Position numbers and translations under genes: made by a program. A stretch of DNA of 64,000 nucleotides from Chamaelirium japonicum. Taxonomy: Eukaryota; Streptophyta; Magnoliopsida; Liliales; Melanthiaceae. Location: contig CANTAL010000193.1 in assembly GCA_947650365.1 (NCBI GenBank), positions 124,001-188,000 on the forward strand, in the 5' to 3' direction. This document shows, in pieces, positions 1 to 12,566 of this stretch (position 1 is its first letter; every line of letters begins with the position of its first letter). The notes beneath the pieces are model-generated. The model had not been told where the DNA came from. It saw only the letters and a list, made by a program, of their open reading frames with translations, and ran no database searches.

Positions 1-73
1 AATGAATTAGAATGGATCATATTAATGAATTAGAATGGATCGTAAGAATGAATTAGAATGGATACATTCGTGC
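1..73 (+). repeat. Satellite block, plus orientation
   Basis: Three units in plus sense that end in a 28-bp-type unit (GATACATTCGTGC), where the array flips. Confidence 0.9.
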
Positions 74-1168
74 ACGATCTATTCTAATTCATTCGCACGA
101 ATGTATCCATTCTAATTCATTTGTACGATCCATTCTAATTCATTAATATGATCCATTCTAATTCATTCGTACGATCCATTCTAATTCATTCGCACAATCC
201 ATTCTAATTCATTCGTACGATCCATTCTGATTCATTCGTACGATCCATTCTAATTCATTCGTACGATCCATTCTAATTCATTCGTATGATCCATTCTAAT
301 TAATTCGTATGATCCATTCTAATTCATTCGTACGATCCATTCTAATTCATTCATACAATCTATTCTAATTCATTCGTACGATCTATTCTAATTCATTCGT
401 ACGCACGAATGTACCCATTCTAATTCATTCGTACGAATCCATTCTAATTCATTCGTACGATCCATTCTAATTCATTCGCACGATCCATTCTAATTCATTC
501 GTACGATCCATTCTAATTCATTCGCACGAATGTATCCATTCTAATTCATTCGTACGATCCATTCTAATTCATTCGCACGAATGTATCCATTCTAGTTCAT
601 TCGTACGATCCATTCTAATTCATTCGTACGATCCATTCTAATTCATTCGCACGATCCATTCTAATTCATTAGCACGATCTATGCTAATTCATTCATTCGA
701 TCAATTCTAATTCATTAGCACGATCCATTCTAATTCATTCGTACGATCCATTCTAATTCATTCGCACGATCCATTCTAATTCATTCATAGGATCCATTCT
801 AATACATTCGTACGATCCATTCTAATTCCTTCATACGATCCATTCTAATTCATTCGTACGATCCATTCTAATTCATTCGTACGATCCATTCTAATTCTTT
901 CACACGATCCATTCTAATTCATTCGTACGATCCATTCTAAATCATTCGTGCAATCCATTCTATTTTATTCGTACGATCAATTCTAATTCATTCATAGGAT
1001 CCATTCTAATTCATTCATATGATCTATTCTAATTCTTTCGCACGAATGTATCCATTCTAATTCATTCGCACGAATGTATCCATTCTAATTCATTCGTACG
1101 ATCCATTCTAATTCTTTCACACGATCCATTCTAATTCATTCGTAGGATCCATTCTAATTCATTCGCAC
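74..1168 (-). repeat. Satellite block, minus orientation
   Basis: About 47 units in minus sense, mainly 23-bp, with 28-bp units (GCACGAATGTATCC) near 404, 530, 570, 1040 and 1070. It includes the ATGC/AGCACG variant units near 665-690. Confidence 0.92.
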
Positions 1169-2437
1169 AATGAGTAAGAATGGATCGTACGAATAAAATA
1201 TAATGGATTGTACGAATGATTTAGAATGGATACATTCGTGCGAATGATTTAGAATGGATTGTGCGAATGAATTAGAATGGATGTACGAATGAATTAGAAT
1301 GGATCGTGTGAAAGAATTAGAATGGATTGTATGAATGAATTAGAATAGATCGTATGAATGAATTAGAATGGATCGTATGAGTGAATTAGAATGGATACGA
1401 AGGAATTAGAAAGGATCGTACGAAGGAATCAGAATTGATCATAGGAATGAATTAGAATGGATCGTGCTAATGAATTAGAATGGATACATTCATTCAAATG
1501 AATTAGAATGGATCGTATGAATGAATTAGAATGGATCGTACGAATGAATTAGAATGGATCGTGCGAATGAATTAGAATGGATATATTCGTGCTAATGAAT
1601 TAGAATGGATCGTGCGAATGAATTAGAATGGATCGTACGAATGGATTAGAATGGATCGTATGAGTGAATTAGAATGGATACGAAGGAATTAGAATGGATC
1701 GTACGAAGGAATTAGAATGGATCATACGAATGAATTAGAATGGATCGTGCGAATGAATTAGAATGGATCGTAGGAATGAATTAGAATGGATCGTGTGAAA
1801 GAATTAGAATGGATCGTACGAATGAATTAGAATAGATCGTGCGAATGAATTAGAATGGATCATACAAATGAATTAGAATGGATACATTTGTGCGAATGAA
1901 TTAGAATGGATCGTACGAATGAATTAGAATGGATCGTTTGAAAGAATTAGAATGGATTGTACGAATGAATTAGAATGGATCCTACGAATGAATTAGAATG
2001 GATCGTACGAATGAATTAGAATGGATCGTACGAATAAATTAGAATGGATACATTCGTGCGAATGAATTAGAATGGATCGGACGAATGAATTAGAATGGAT
2101 CGTACGAATGAATTAGAATGGATCAAATGAATGAATTAGAATGGATCGTACGAATAAATTAGAATGTATACATTCATCCGAATGAATTTGAATGGATCAT
2201 ACGAATGAATTAGAATGGATTGTACGAATGAATTAGAATGGATCGTACGAATGAATTAGAATGGATCGTACGAATGAATTTGAATGGATCAAATGAATGA
2301 ATTAGAATGGATCGTACGAATGAATTAGAATGCATCGTACGAAAGAATTAGAATGGATCGTGCGAATGAAATAGAATGGATCGTATGAATGAATTAGAAT
2401 GGATTGTATGAATGGATTAGAATAGATCGTACGAATG
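1169..2437 (+). repeat. Satellite block, plus orientation
   Basis: Plus-sense units. The start joins ATTCGCACAA to TGAGTAAGAATGG; the end joins CGAATG to CATTCTAATTCC. Shortened units with only a few bases between the halves occur near 1395 and 1677. Confidence 0.92.
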
Positions 2438-3398
2438 CATTCTAATTCCTTCATACGATCCATTCTAATTCCTTCGAACGATCCATTCTATTTCATTCGT
2501 ATGATCCATTCTAATTCCTTTGTATTCTAATTCTTTCACACGATCCATTCTAATTCATTCGTACGATCCATTCTAATTCATTCGTACGATCTATTCTAAT
2601 TCATTCGTACGATCCATTCTAATTCCTTCGTACGATCCATTCTAATTCATTCATACAATCCATTCTAATTCTTTCACACGATCCATTCTAATTCATTCGT
2701 ACGTTCCATTCTAATTCATTAGCACGATCCATGCTAATTCATTCGTACGATCCATTCTAATTCATTCGTACGATCTATTCTAATTCATTCTAATTCATTC
2801 GTACGATCCATTCTACGATCCATTCTAATTCATTCATATATTCCATTCTAATTCATTAGCACGATCCATGCTAATGAATTAGAATGGATCGTACGAATGA
2901 ATTAGAATGGATTGTGTGAAAGAGAATGGATCGTACGAATGAATTAGAATGGATCGTACGATTGAATTAGAATGGATCATACGAATGAGTAAGAATGGAT
3001 CGTATGAATGAATTAGATTGGATCGTACGATCAATTCTAATTCATTAGCATGGATCGTGCTAATGAATTAGAATGGAATATACGAATGAATTAGTATGGA
3101 TCGTAGAATGGATCGTACGAATGAATTAGAATGAATTAGCATGGATCGTACGAATGAATTAGAATAGATCATAGGAATGAATTAGGATGGATCGTGCAAA
3201 TGATTTAGAATGGATACATTCGTGCGAATAAATTAGAATGGATTGTATGAATGAATTAGAATGGATCGTACGAATGAATTAGAATGGATCGTACGAATGA
3301 ATTAGAATAGATTGCGCGAATGAATTAGAATGGATCGTGCGAATGAAATAGAATGGATACAAATGAATTAGAATGGATCATACGAATGAATTAGAATG
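2438..3398. repeat. Satellite, short alternating blocks
   Basis: Minus sense 2438-2870, plus 2871-3027, a one-unit flip 3028-3049, plus 3050-3398. It contains a duplicated 10-bp half-unit near 2782-2800 and an isolated 13-bp half-unit near 2812-2824. Confidence 0.88.
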
Positions 3399-4538
3399 AC
3401 GATCCATTCTTACTCATTCGTATGATCCATTCTATTTCATTCGCACGAATGTATCCATTCTAATTCATTCGTACGATCCATTCTAATTCATTCATAGGAT
3501 CCATTCTAATCCATTCATACAATCCATTCTAATTCATTCGCACGAATGTATCCATTCTAATTCATTCGTACGATCAGTTCTAATTCATTCACAAAATCTA
3601 TTCTAATTCATTCATACGATCCATTCTAATTCAATCACACGAATGTATCCATTCTAATTCATTCATACGATCCATTCTAATTCATTCATTCTAATTCCTT
3701 CGTACGATCCATTCTAATTCATTCGTACGATCTATTCTATTTCATTCGTATGATCCATTCTAATTCATTCGTACGATCCATTCTAATTCCTTCGTACGAT
3801 CCATTCTAATTCATTCATACAATCCATTCTAATTCTTTCACACGATACATTCTAATTCATTCGTACGTTCCATTCTAATTCATTAGCAGGATCCATGCTA
3901 ATTCATTCGTTAGATCAATTCTAATTCATTAGCACGATCCATTCTAATTCATTCGTACGATCCATTCTAATTCATTCGCACGATCCATTCTAATTCATTC
4001 ATAGGATCCATTCTAATTCATTCATACGATCTATTCTAATTCTTTCACACGAATGTATCCATTCTAATTCATTCGCACGAATGTATCCATTCTAATTCAT
4101 TCGTATGATCCATTCTAATTCATTCGCACGATCCATTCTAATTCATTCGTAAGATCAATTCTAATTCATTCGCATGAATGTATCCATTCTAATTCATTCG
4201 TACGATCCATTCTAATTCATTCATAGGATCCATTCTAATTCATTCATACAATCCATTCTAATTCATTCGCACGAATGTATCCATTCTAATTCATTCGTAC
4301 GATCAGTTCTAATTCATTCACAAAATCTATTCTAATTCATTCATACGATCCATTCTTATTCATTCACACGAATGTATCCATTCTAATTCATTCATACGAT
4401 CCATTCTAATTCATTCGTACGATCTATTCTAATTCATTAATATGATCCATTCTAATTCATTCGTACGATCCATTCTAATTCATTCGTACGATCCATTCCA
4501 ATTCATTCGTACAATCTATTCTAATTCATCCGTACGAA
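3399..4538 (-). repeat. Satellite block, minus orientation
   Basis: Minus-sense units carrying the rare landmark GATCAGTTCTAATTCATTCA at 3572 and 4301. Confidence 0.92.
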
Positions 4539-5782
4539 TCGATACATTCGTGTGAATGAATTAGAATGGATCGTACGAATGAGTAAGAATGGATCGTACG
4601 AATGAAATAGAATGGATTGCACGAATGAATTAGAATGGATCGTACGAATGAATTAGAATGGATCGTGTGAAAGAATTAGAATGGATTGTATGAATGAATT
4701 AGAATGGATCGTACGAAGGAATTAGAATGGATCGTACGAATGAATTAGAATGGATCATACGAATGAAATAGAATAGATCGTACGAATGAATTAGAATGGA
4801 TCGTACGAAGGAATTAGAATGAATGAATTAGAATGGATCGTATGAATGAATTAGAATGGATACATTCGTGTGATTGAATTAGAATGGATCGTATGAATGA
4901 ATTAGAATAGATTTTGTGAATGAATTAGAACTGATCGTACGAATGAATTAGAATGGATACATTCGTGCGAATGAATTAGAATGGATTGTATGAATGAATT
5001 AGAATGGATCCTATGAATGAATTAGAATGGATCGTACGAATAAATTAGAATGGATACATTCGTGCGAATGAATTAGAATTGATCGTACGAATGAATTAGA
5101 ATGGATCGTGCGAATGAATTAGAATGGATCGTACAAATGAATTAGAATGGATACATTCCTGCGAATGAATTAGAATGGATACATTCGTGCGAAAGAATTA
5201 GAATAGATCGTATGAATGAATTAGAATGGATCCTATGAATGAATTAGAATGGATCGTGCGAATGAATTAGAATGGATCGTACGAATGAATTAGAACGGAT
5301 CGTGCTAATGAATTAGAATTGATCGAACGAATGAATTAGCATGGATCGTGCTAATGAATTAGAATGGATCGTACGAATGAATTAGAATGGATCAAATGAA
5401 TGAGTTAGAATGGTTACATTCATGCGAATGAATTAGAATGGATCGTACGAATGGATTAGAATGGTTCGTACGAATGGATTAGAATGGATACATTCGAGCG
5501 AATGAATTAGAATGGATCGTACGAATGAATTAGAATGGATCGTACGAATAAATTAGAATGGATACATTCGTCCGAATGAATTAGAATGGATCATACGAAT
5601 GAGTAAGAATGGATCGTACGAATAAAATAGAATAGATTGTACGAATGAATTAGAATGGATCCTACGAATGAATTAGAATGGATCGTGTGAAAGAATTAGA
5701 ATGGATTGTATGAATGAATTAGAATGGATCGTATGAATGAATTAGAATGGATCGTGCGAATGAAATCGAATGGATCGTACGA
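4539..5782 (+). repeat. Satellite block, plus orientation
   Basis: Plus-sense arm of duplication copy 1. It contains the ordered variant series GCGAAAGAATTAGAATAGATC, CCTATGAATG, GTGCTAATG, TTGATCGAACG, AGCATGG from about 5189 to 5350. Confidence 0.92.
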
Positions 5783-6663
5783 ATTCATTCTAATTCATTC
5801 ATACAATCCATTCTAATTCTTTCACACGATCCATTCTAATTCATTTGTATGTTCCATTCTAATTCAATAGCACGATCCATGCTAATTCATTCGTTCGATC
5901 AATTCTAATTCATTAGCACGATCCATTCTAATTCATTCGTACGATCCATTCTAATTCATTCGCACGATCCATTCTTATTCATTCATAGGATCCATTCTAA
6001 TTCATTCATACGATCTATTCTAATTCTTTCGCACGAATGTATCCATTTTAATTCATTCGCACGAATGTATCCATTCTAATTCATTCGTACGATCCATTCT
6101 AATTCATTCGCACGATCCATTCTAATTCATTCGTACGATCAATTCTAATTCATTCGCACGAATGTATCCATTCTAATTCATTCGTACGATCCATTCTAAT
6201 TCATTCATAGGATCCATTCTAATTCATTCATACAATCCATTCTAATTCATTCGCACGAATGTATCCATTCTAATTCATTCGTACGATCAGTTCTAATTCA
6301 TTCACAATATCTATTCTAATTCATTCATACGATCCATTCTAATTCATTCACACGAATGTATCCATTCTAATTCATTCATACGATCCATTCTAATTCATTC
6401 GTACGATCCATTCTAATTCACTCATACGATCCATTCTAATACATTCATATGATCCATTCTAATTCATTTACACGAATATATCCATTCTAATTCATTCGTA
6501 CGATCCACTCTAATTCTTTCATACGATCCATTCTAATTCATTCGTACGATCTATTCTAATTCATTCGTACGATCCATTCTAATTCATTCGTACGATCCAT
6601 TCTAATTCATTCGTACGATCCATTCCAATTCATTCGTACAATCTATTCTAATTCATTCGTACG
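5783..6663 (-). repeat. Satellite block, minus orientation
   Basis: Minus-sense units. It starts at a CGAATTCATTC flip and carries the GATCAGTTC landmark at 6285. Confidence 0.92.
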
Positions 6664-7918
6664 AATAGATACATTCGTGTGAATGAATTAGAATGGATCG
6701 TACGAATGGGTAAGAATGGATCGTACGAATGAAATAGAATGGATTGCACGAATGAATTAGAATGGATCGTACGAATGAATTAGAATGGATCGTGTGAAAG
6801 AATTAGAATGGATTGTATGAATGAATTAGAATGGATCGTACGAAGGAATTAGAATGGATCGTACGAATGAATTAGAATGGATCGTACGAATGAAATAGAA
6901 TAGATCGTACGAATGAATTAGAATGGATCGTACGAAGGAATTAGAATGGATCTTACGAATGAATTAGAATGGATCGTATGAATGAATTAGAATGGATACA
7001 TTCGAGTGAATGAATTAGAATGGATCGTATGAATGAATTAGAATAGATTTTGTGAATGAATTAGAACTGATCGTACGAATGAATTAGAATGGATACATTT
7101 GTGCGAATGAATTAGAATGGATTGTATGAATGAATTAGAATGGATCCTATGAATGAATTAGAATGGATCGTACGAATAAATTAGAATGGATACATTCGTG
7201 CGAATGAATTAGAATTGATCGTACAAATGAATTAGAATGGATCGTGCGAATGAATTAGAATGGATCGTACAAATGAATTAGAATGGATACATTCGTGCGA
7301 ATGAATTAGAATGGATATATTCGTGCGAAAGAATTAGAATAGATCGTATGAATGAATTAGAATGGATCCTATGAACGAATTAGAATGGATCGTGCGAATG
7401 AATTAGAATGGATCGTACGAATGAATTAGAATGGATCATGCTAATGAATTATAATTGATCGAACGAATGAATTAGCATGGATCGTGCTAATGAGCTAGAA
7501 TGGATCGTACGAATGAATTAGAATGGATCAAATGAATGAATTAGAATGGTTACATTCATGCGAATGAATTAGAATGGATTGTACGAATGGATTAGAATGG
7601 ATCGTACGAATGGATTAGAATGGATACATTCGAGCGAATGAATTAGAATGGATCGTACGAATGAATTAGAATGGATCGTACGAATAAATTAGAATGGATA
7701 CATTCGTCCGAATGAATTAGAATGGATCATACGAATGAGTAAGAATGGATCGTACGAATAAAATAGAATAGATTGTACGAATGAATTAGAATGGATCCTA
7801 CGAATGAATTAGAATGGATCGTGTGAAAGAATTAGAATGGATTGTATGAATGAATAAGAATGGATCGTATGAATGAATTAGAATGGATCGTGCGAATGAA
7901 ATCGAATGGATCGTACGA
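6664..7918 (+). repeat. Satellite block, plus orientation
   Basis: Plus-sense arm of duplication copy 2, matching 4539-5782 variant for variant apart from a 9-bp indel and scattered substitutions. Confidence 0.92.
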
Positions 7919-8962
7919 ATTCATTCTAATTCATTCATACAATCCATTCTAATTCTTTCACACGATCCAATCTAATTCATTCGTATGTTCCATTCTAATT
8001 CAATAGCACGATCCATGCTAATTCATTCGTTCGATCAATTCTAATTCATTAGCACGATCCATTCTAATTCATTTGAACGATCTATTCTAATTCATTCGCA
8101 CGATCCATTCTTATTCATTCATATGATCCATTCTAATTCATTCATACGATCTATTCTAATTCTTTCGCACGAATGTATCCATTCTAATTCATTCGCACGA
8201 ATATATCCATTCTAATTCATTCGTACGATCCATTCTGATTCATTCGCACGATCCATTCTAATTCATTCGTACGATCAATTCTAATTCATTCGCACGAATG
8301 TATCCATTCTAATTCATTCGTACGATCCATTCTAATTCATTCATAGGATCCATTCTAATTCATTCATACAATCCATTCTAATTCATTCGCACGAATGTAT
8401 CCATTCTAATTCATTCGTACGATCAGTTCTAATTTATTCACAAAATCTATTCTAATTCATTCATACGATCCATTCTAGTTCATTCACACGAATGTATCCA
8501 TTCTAATTCATTCATACGATCCATTCTAATTCATTCGTACGATCCATTCTAATTCCTTCGTACGGTCCATTGTAATTCATTCGTACGATCCATTCTAATT
8601 CATTCGTACGATCCATTCTAATTCCTTCATACGATCGATTCTAATTCATTCGTACGATCCATTCTAATTCATTCATACAATCCATTCTAATTCTTTCACA
8701 CGATCCATTCTAATTCATTTGTACGATCCATTCTAATTCATTAGCACGATCCATGCTAATTCATTCGTTCGATCAATTCTAATTCATTAGCACGATCCAT
8801 TCTAATTCATTCATACTATCCATTCTAATTCATTCGCACGATCCATTCTAATTCATTTATAGGATCCATTCTAATTCATTCAAACGATCTATTCTAATTC
8901 TTTCACACGAATGTATCCATTCTAATTCATTCGCACGAATGTATCCATTCTAATTCATTCGT
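7919..8962 (-). repeat. Satellite block, minus orientation
   Basis: Minus-sense units with the landmark again at 8421. It ends exactly at the centre of a perfect 40-bp palindrome. Confidence 0.92.
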
Positions 8963-8982
8963 ACGAATGAATTAGAATGGAT
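8943..8982. repeat. Perfect 40-bp palindrome at a satellite strand switch
   Basis: The 20 bases up to 8962 (starting ATCCATTC) are the exact reverse complement of the 20 bases from 8963. The centre is ATTCGT/ACGAAT, so the switch falls on the palindromic core CGTACG. Confidence 0.93.
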
Positions 8983-10325
8983 CGTACGAATGAATTAGAA
9001 TAGATTGTACGAATAAATTAGAATGGATCGTACGAAGGAATTAGAATGGATCGTACGAATGAATTAGAATGGATATATTCGTGCAAATGAATTAGAATGG
9101 ATCTTATGAATGTATTAGAATGGATCGTATGAGTGAATTAGAATGGATCGTACGAATGAATTAGAATGGATTGTATGAATGAATTAGAATGGATCGTACG
9201 AATGAATTAGAATGGATCATACGAATTAATTAGAATGGATCGTACGAATGAATTAGAATGGATCGTACGAATGAATTAGAATGGATACATTCGTGCGAAT
9301 GAATTAGAATGGATTGTGCGAACGAATTAGAATGGATCGTACGAATGAATTAGAATGGATCATATTAATGAATTAGAATGGATCGTACGAATGAATTAGA
9401 ATGGTTACATTCGTGCGAAAGAATTAGAATAGATCGTATGAAAGAATTAGAATGGATCCTATGAATGAATTGGAATGGATCGTGCGAATGAATTAGAATG
9501 GATCGTATGAATGAATTAGAATGCATTCGTACGATCCATTCTAATTCATTCGCACGAATGTATCCATTCTAGTTCATTCGTACGATCTATTCTAATTCAT
9601 TCGCATGGATCGTGCATTCGTACGATCCATTCTAATTCATTCGTACGATCCATTCTAATTCATTCGTACGATCCATTCTAATTCATTCGTATGATCCATT
9701 CTAATTCATTCGCACAAATGTATCCATTCTAGTTCATTCGTACGATCCATTCTAATTCATTCGTACGATCCATTCTAATTAATTCATACGATCTATTCTA
9801 ATTCATTCATACAATCCATTCTAATTCTTTCACACAATCCATTCTAATTCATTCGTACGATCCATTCTAATTCATTCGCACAATCCATTCTATTTCATTC
9901 GTACGATCCATTCTTACTCATTCGTATGATCCATTGTAATTCATTCGCACGAATGTATCCATAATGGATCATACGAATGAGTAAGAATGGATCGTACGAA
10001 TGAAATAGAATGGATTGTGCGAATGAATTAGAATGGACCGTACGAATGAATTAGAATGGATACATTCGTGCGAATGAATTAGAATGGATCGGACGAATGA
10101 ATTAGAATGGATCGTACGAATGAATTAGAATGGATCGTACAAATAAATTAGAATGGATACATTCGTCCGAATGAATTAGAATGGATCATACGAATGAGTA
10201 AGAATGGATCGTACGAATGAAATAGAATAGATTGTACGAATGAATTAGAATGGATCCTACGAATGAATTAGAATAGATCGTGTGAAAGAATTAGAATGGA
10301 TTGTATGAATGAATTAGAATGAATT
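8963..10325. repeat. Satellite, three alternating blocks
   Basis: Plus 8963-9523, minus 9524-9962, plus 9963-10325. The switch at about 9963 has the odd palindrome ATCCATAATGGAT, and the one at about 10325 has GAATGAATTCGTACGATCC. Both junctions recur elsewhere. Confidence 0.9.
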
Positions 10326-11649
10326 CGTACGATCCATTCGAATTCATTCACACGATCCATTCTAATTCATTCATACGATCCATTCTAATTCATTCATACA
10401 ATCCATTCTAATTCTTTCACACGATCCATTCTAATTTATTCGTAGGATCCATTCTAATTCATTCGTACAATCTATTCTATTTCATTCGTACGATCCATTC
10501 TTACTCATTCGTATGATCCATTCTAATTCATTCGGACGGATGTATCCATTCTAATTTATTCGTACGATCCATTCTAATTCATTCGTACGATCCATTCTAA
10601 TTCTTTCGTACGATCCATTCTAATTCATTCGTCCGATCCATTCTAATTCATTCGCACGAATGTATCCATTCTAGTTCATTCGTACGATCCATTCTAATTC
10701 ATTCGTACGATCCATTCTAATTCATTCGTAAGATCCTTTCTAATTCATTCGTACGATCCATTCTAATTCATTCGCATGAATGTATCCATTCTAGTTCATT
10801 CGTACGATCCATTCTAATTCATTCGTACGATCCATTCTAATTCATTAACACGATCCATTCTAATTCATTCGTACGATCCATTCTAATTCATTCATACGAT
10901 CCATTCTAATTCATTCGTACGATCCATTCTAATTCATTCGCACAAATGTATCCATTCTAATTCATTCGTACGATCCATTCTAATTCATTCGCACGATCCA
11001 TTCTAATTCATTCGTACGATCCATTCTAATTCATTCGCACGATCTGTTCTTATTCATTCGCACAATCCATTCTAATTCATTCGCACGAATGTATCCATTC
11101 TAATTCATTCGTACGATCCATTCTAATTCATTCGTATGATCCATTCTAATTAATTCGTATGATCCATTCTAATTCATTCGTACGATCCATTCTAATTCAT
11201 TCATACAATCCATTCTAATTCATTCGCACGAATGTATCCATTCTAATTAATTCGTACGATCCATTCTAATTCATTCGTATGATCTTTTCTTATTCATTCG
11301 CATGATCCAGTCTAATTGATTCGCACGATCCATTCTAATTCATTCGCACGAATGTATCCATTCTAATTCATTCGTACGATCCATTCTAATTCATTAATAT
11401 GATCCATTCTAATTCATTCGTTCGATCCATTCTAATTCATATGCACAAAGGTATCCATTCTAATCCATTCGTAGGATCCATTCTAATCCATTCGTACGAT
11501 CCATTCTAATTCATTCGTACGATCCATTCTAATTCATTCGCTCGAATGTATCCATTCTAATCCATTCGTACGATCCATTCTAATCCATTCGTACGATCCA
11601 TTCTTATTCATTCGGATGAATGTAACCTTTCTAATTCATTCATTTGATC
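10326..11649 (-). repeat. Satellite block, minus orientation, up to the retrotransposon
   Basis: Minus-sense units that run straight into the left LTR. The final bases TTCATTTGATC include the target-site copy. Confidence 0.94.
11645..11649. repeat. Target-site duplication, left copy (TGATC)
   Basis: TGATC directly precedes the left LTR and is repeated directly after the right LTR. Five bases is the usual size for Ty3/gypsy integrases. With one copy removed, the flanking satellite runs on in register. Confidence 0.95.
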
Positions 11650-12057
11650 TGTGGGGGAAAATCTTCGTGCCGACCCGAAGACCTCGCCTCACCAGTCAAT
11701 TGAGGTTTCGAGTTGAAGAGATCGTTGTTCGATCTGTTGATTGAAATAGCTGCTTTTGATATGCAAACCGAGAGGGAGATACAATCAGAGAGTTGACACA
11801 ATAGATGTGATCTCGGAGTTCAGCCGAAGCCTACGTCTCCGTGCTATAGGGAGCAACCCGAATTCACTAACACTTATATCGAAATGATCTCGACAGGCCG
11901 AGTATCACTGTAAACACTCTGATCTCTTCAGAGGAGAGAAGAAGATCAAAGAGGTGGAAGATGGAAAGCTAAGAGATTCCAGAGCTCTGGGTTCTGAAAA
12001 TCAGATCTCAGAATAGAAATCAGAAATTTCGGATCCTATTACATTCGAAGGCTCTGA

Positions 12058-12065
12058 TATTTATA
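12058..12065 (-). promoter_or_regulatory. TATA box in the 3' LTR
   Basis: The plus strand reads TATTTATA, which is TATAAATA on the element strand. It could drive transcription leftward into the satellite at 11649 and below. That outcome is inference. Confidence 0.7.
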
Positions 12066-12106
12066 GGATTCTCTGGTGGTAAATGGCGGTTTCTGCTGCA
12101 GCATCG

Positions 12107-12418
12107 GGGGATCCTCTAGGTAAGGCTGGTGGGCTCCGCTGATGTCTTAGGGGGCCCACCAGGCAGGGCCGGTGGGTCCTGTTGTAGTACTCGGGGGCCC
12201 GTTGTCTTCGGGGGCCCACCAGGCAGGGCCGGTGGATCCCGCTGTAGTCTCCGGGGGCCCACCAGGCAGGGCCGGTGGGTTCCGCTGTTGTCTTCGGGGG
12301 CCCACCAGGTAGGGCCGGCGGGTCTCGCTGTAGTCTCCGGGGGCCCACCAGGCAGGGTCGGTGGGTCCCGCTGTTGTCTTCGGGGGTTCTTCAGGTAGGG
12401 CCGGTGGGTCCCGCTGCT
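12107..12418 (-). repeat. 43-bp GC-rich tandem repeats in U3 of the left LTR
   Basis: The start motif GGGGG recurs at 12150, 12193, 12210, 12253, 12296, 12339 and 12382, an exact 43-bp step apart from one inserted partial unit (12193-12209). Five copies hold GGGCCCACC. The translations through this region are repeat artefacts, not proteins. Confidence 0.92.
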
Positions 12419-12453
12419 TGCAGATTTCTTACCAAAATTTGCACCCACAGTTA

Positions 12454-12461
12454 CCCCCTCC
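12454..12461 (-). promoter_or_regulatory. Polypurine tract for plus-strand priming
   Basis: CCCCCTCC on the plus strand gives TTGGAGGGGGTAAC on the element strand, ending directly at the 3' LTR start TGTGGG. Such a purine run just upstream of the 3' LTR primes second-strand synthesis in LTR retroelements. Confidence 0.85.
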
Positions 12462-12566
12462 AAGTTAGCTAAGAGGCCACCTTGGCTGGCTTGGATTCGT
12501 GGTGCAAAGCTAGCGACCCCCTGTCACACACGTAAGGAAGCTTTGTCAAGAGTTAGCGAAAACATA
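12462..12566. other. Non-coding spacer of the element 3' region
   Basis: About 105 bp between the purine tract and the 118-bp repeat array. No recognisable feature. Confidence 0.6.

Larger units (their letters stand above)
4301..8420. repeat. Tandem duplication of a ~2.1-kb strand-switching segment
   Basis: Two copies, 4301-6284 (1984 bp) and 6285-8420 (2136 bp), each made of minus-sense units, then plus-sense units, then minus again. Rare variants recur in order: the GATCAGTTC landmark (4301, 6285 and again at 8421), GAGTAAG or GGGTAAG (4581, 6708), TTTTGTGAATGAATTAGAAC (about 4913, 7038) and the CGAATTCATTC flip (5780, 7916). The offsets (1984, 2127, 2136) mean two indels separate the copies. 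One is about 143 bp in the first minus arm, equal to five 23-mers plus one 28-mer. The other is 9 bp near 4820. Confidence 0.85.
1..11649. repeat. Left flank of 23/28-bp satellite array
   Basis: Uninterrupted tandem satellite. The 23-bp unit has a 10-bp half GAATGAATTA and a 13-bp half GAATGGATCGTAC; the 28-bp variant carries ACATTCGTGC in place of CGTAC. Blocks on the plus strand read GAATTAGAATGGATC and blocks in the opposite sense read GATCCATTCTAATTC. Sixteen orientation blocks were seen here; approximate switch points are 73, 1169, 2437, 2870, 3028, 3050, 3399, 4538, 5783, 6664, 7919, 8962, 9524, 9963 and 10325. There are no credible coding regions. The last bases before the retrotransposon continue in perfect register with the satellite on its other side, so this and the right flank were one array before the insertion. 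Confidence 0.97.
11650..12449 (-). repeat. 3' LTR (left)
   Basis: An 800-bp terminal repeat from TGTGGGGGAAAA to TTGCACCCACA on the plus strand, with 6-bp inverted ends TGTGGG/CCCACA. It aligns gaplessly with 23995-24794 at a constant offset of 12345. By eye there are about 22 substitutions, more than half of them in the GC-rich half. On the element's own strand U3 starts at 12449. Confidence 0.96.

Noticed and set aside
12061..12472. Open frames of 65-115 residues on both strands in the left LTR (Gly/Pro/Arg-rich), and equivalents at 24365-24825
   Set aside because: They are translations of the 43-bp GC-rich repeats, are open in several frames at once and have no non-repeat content.
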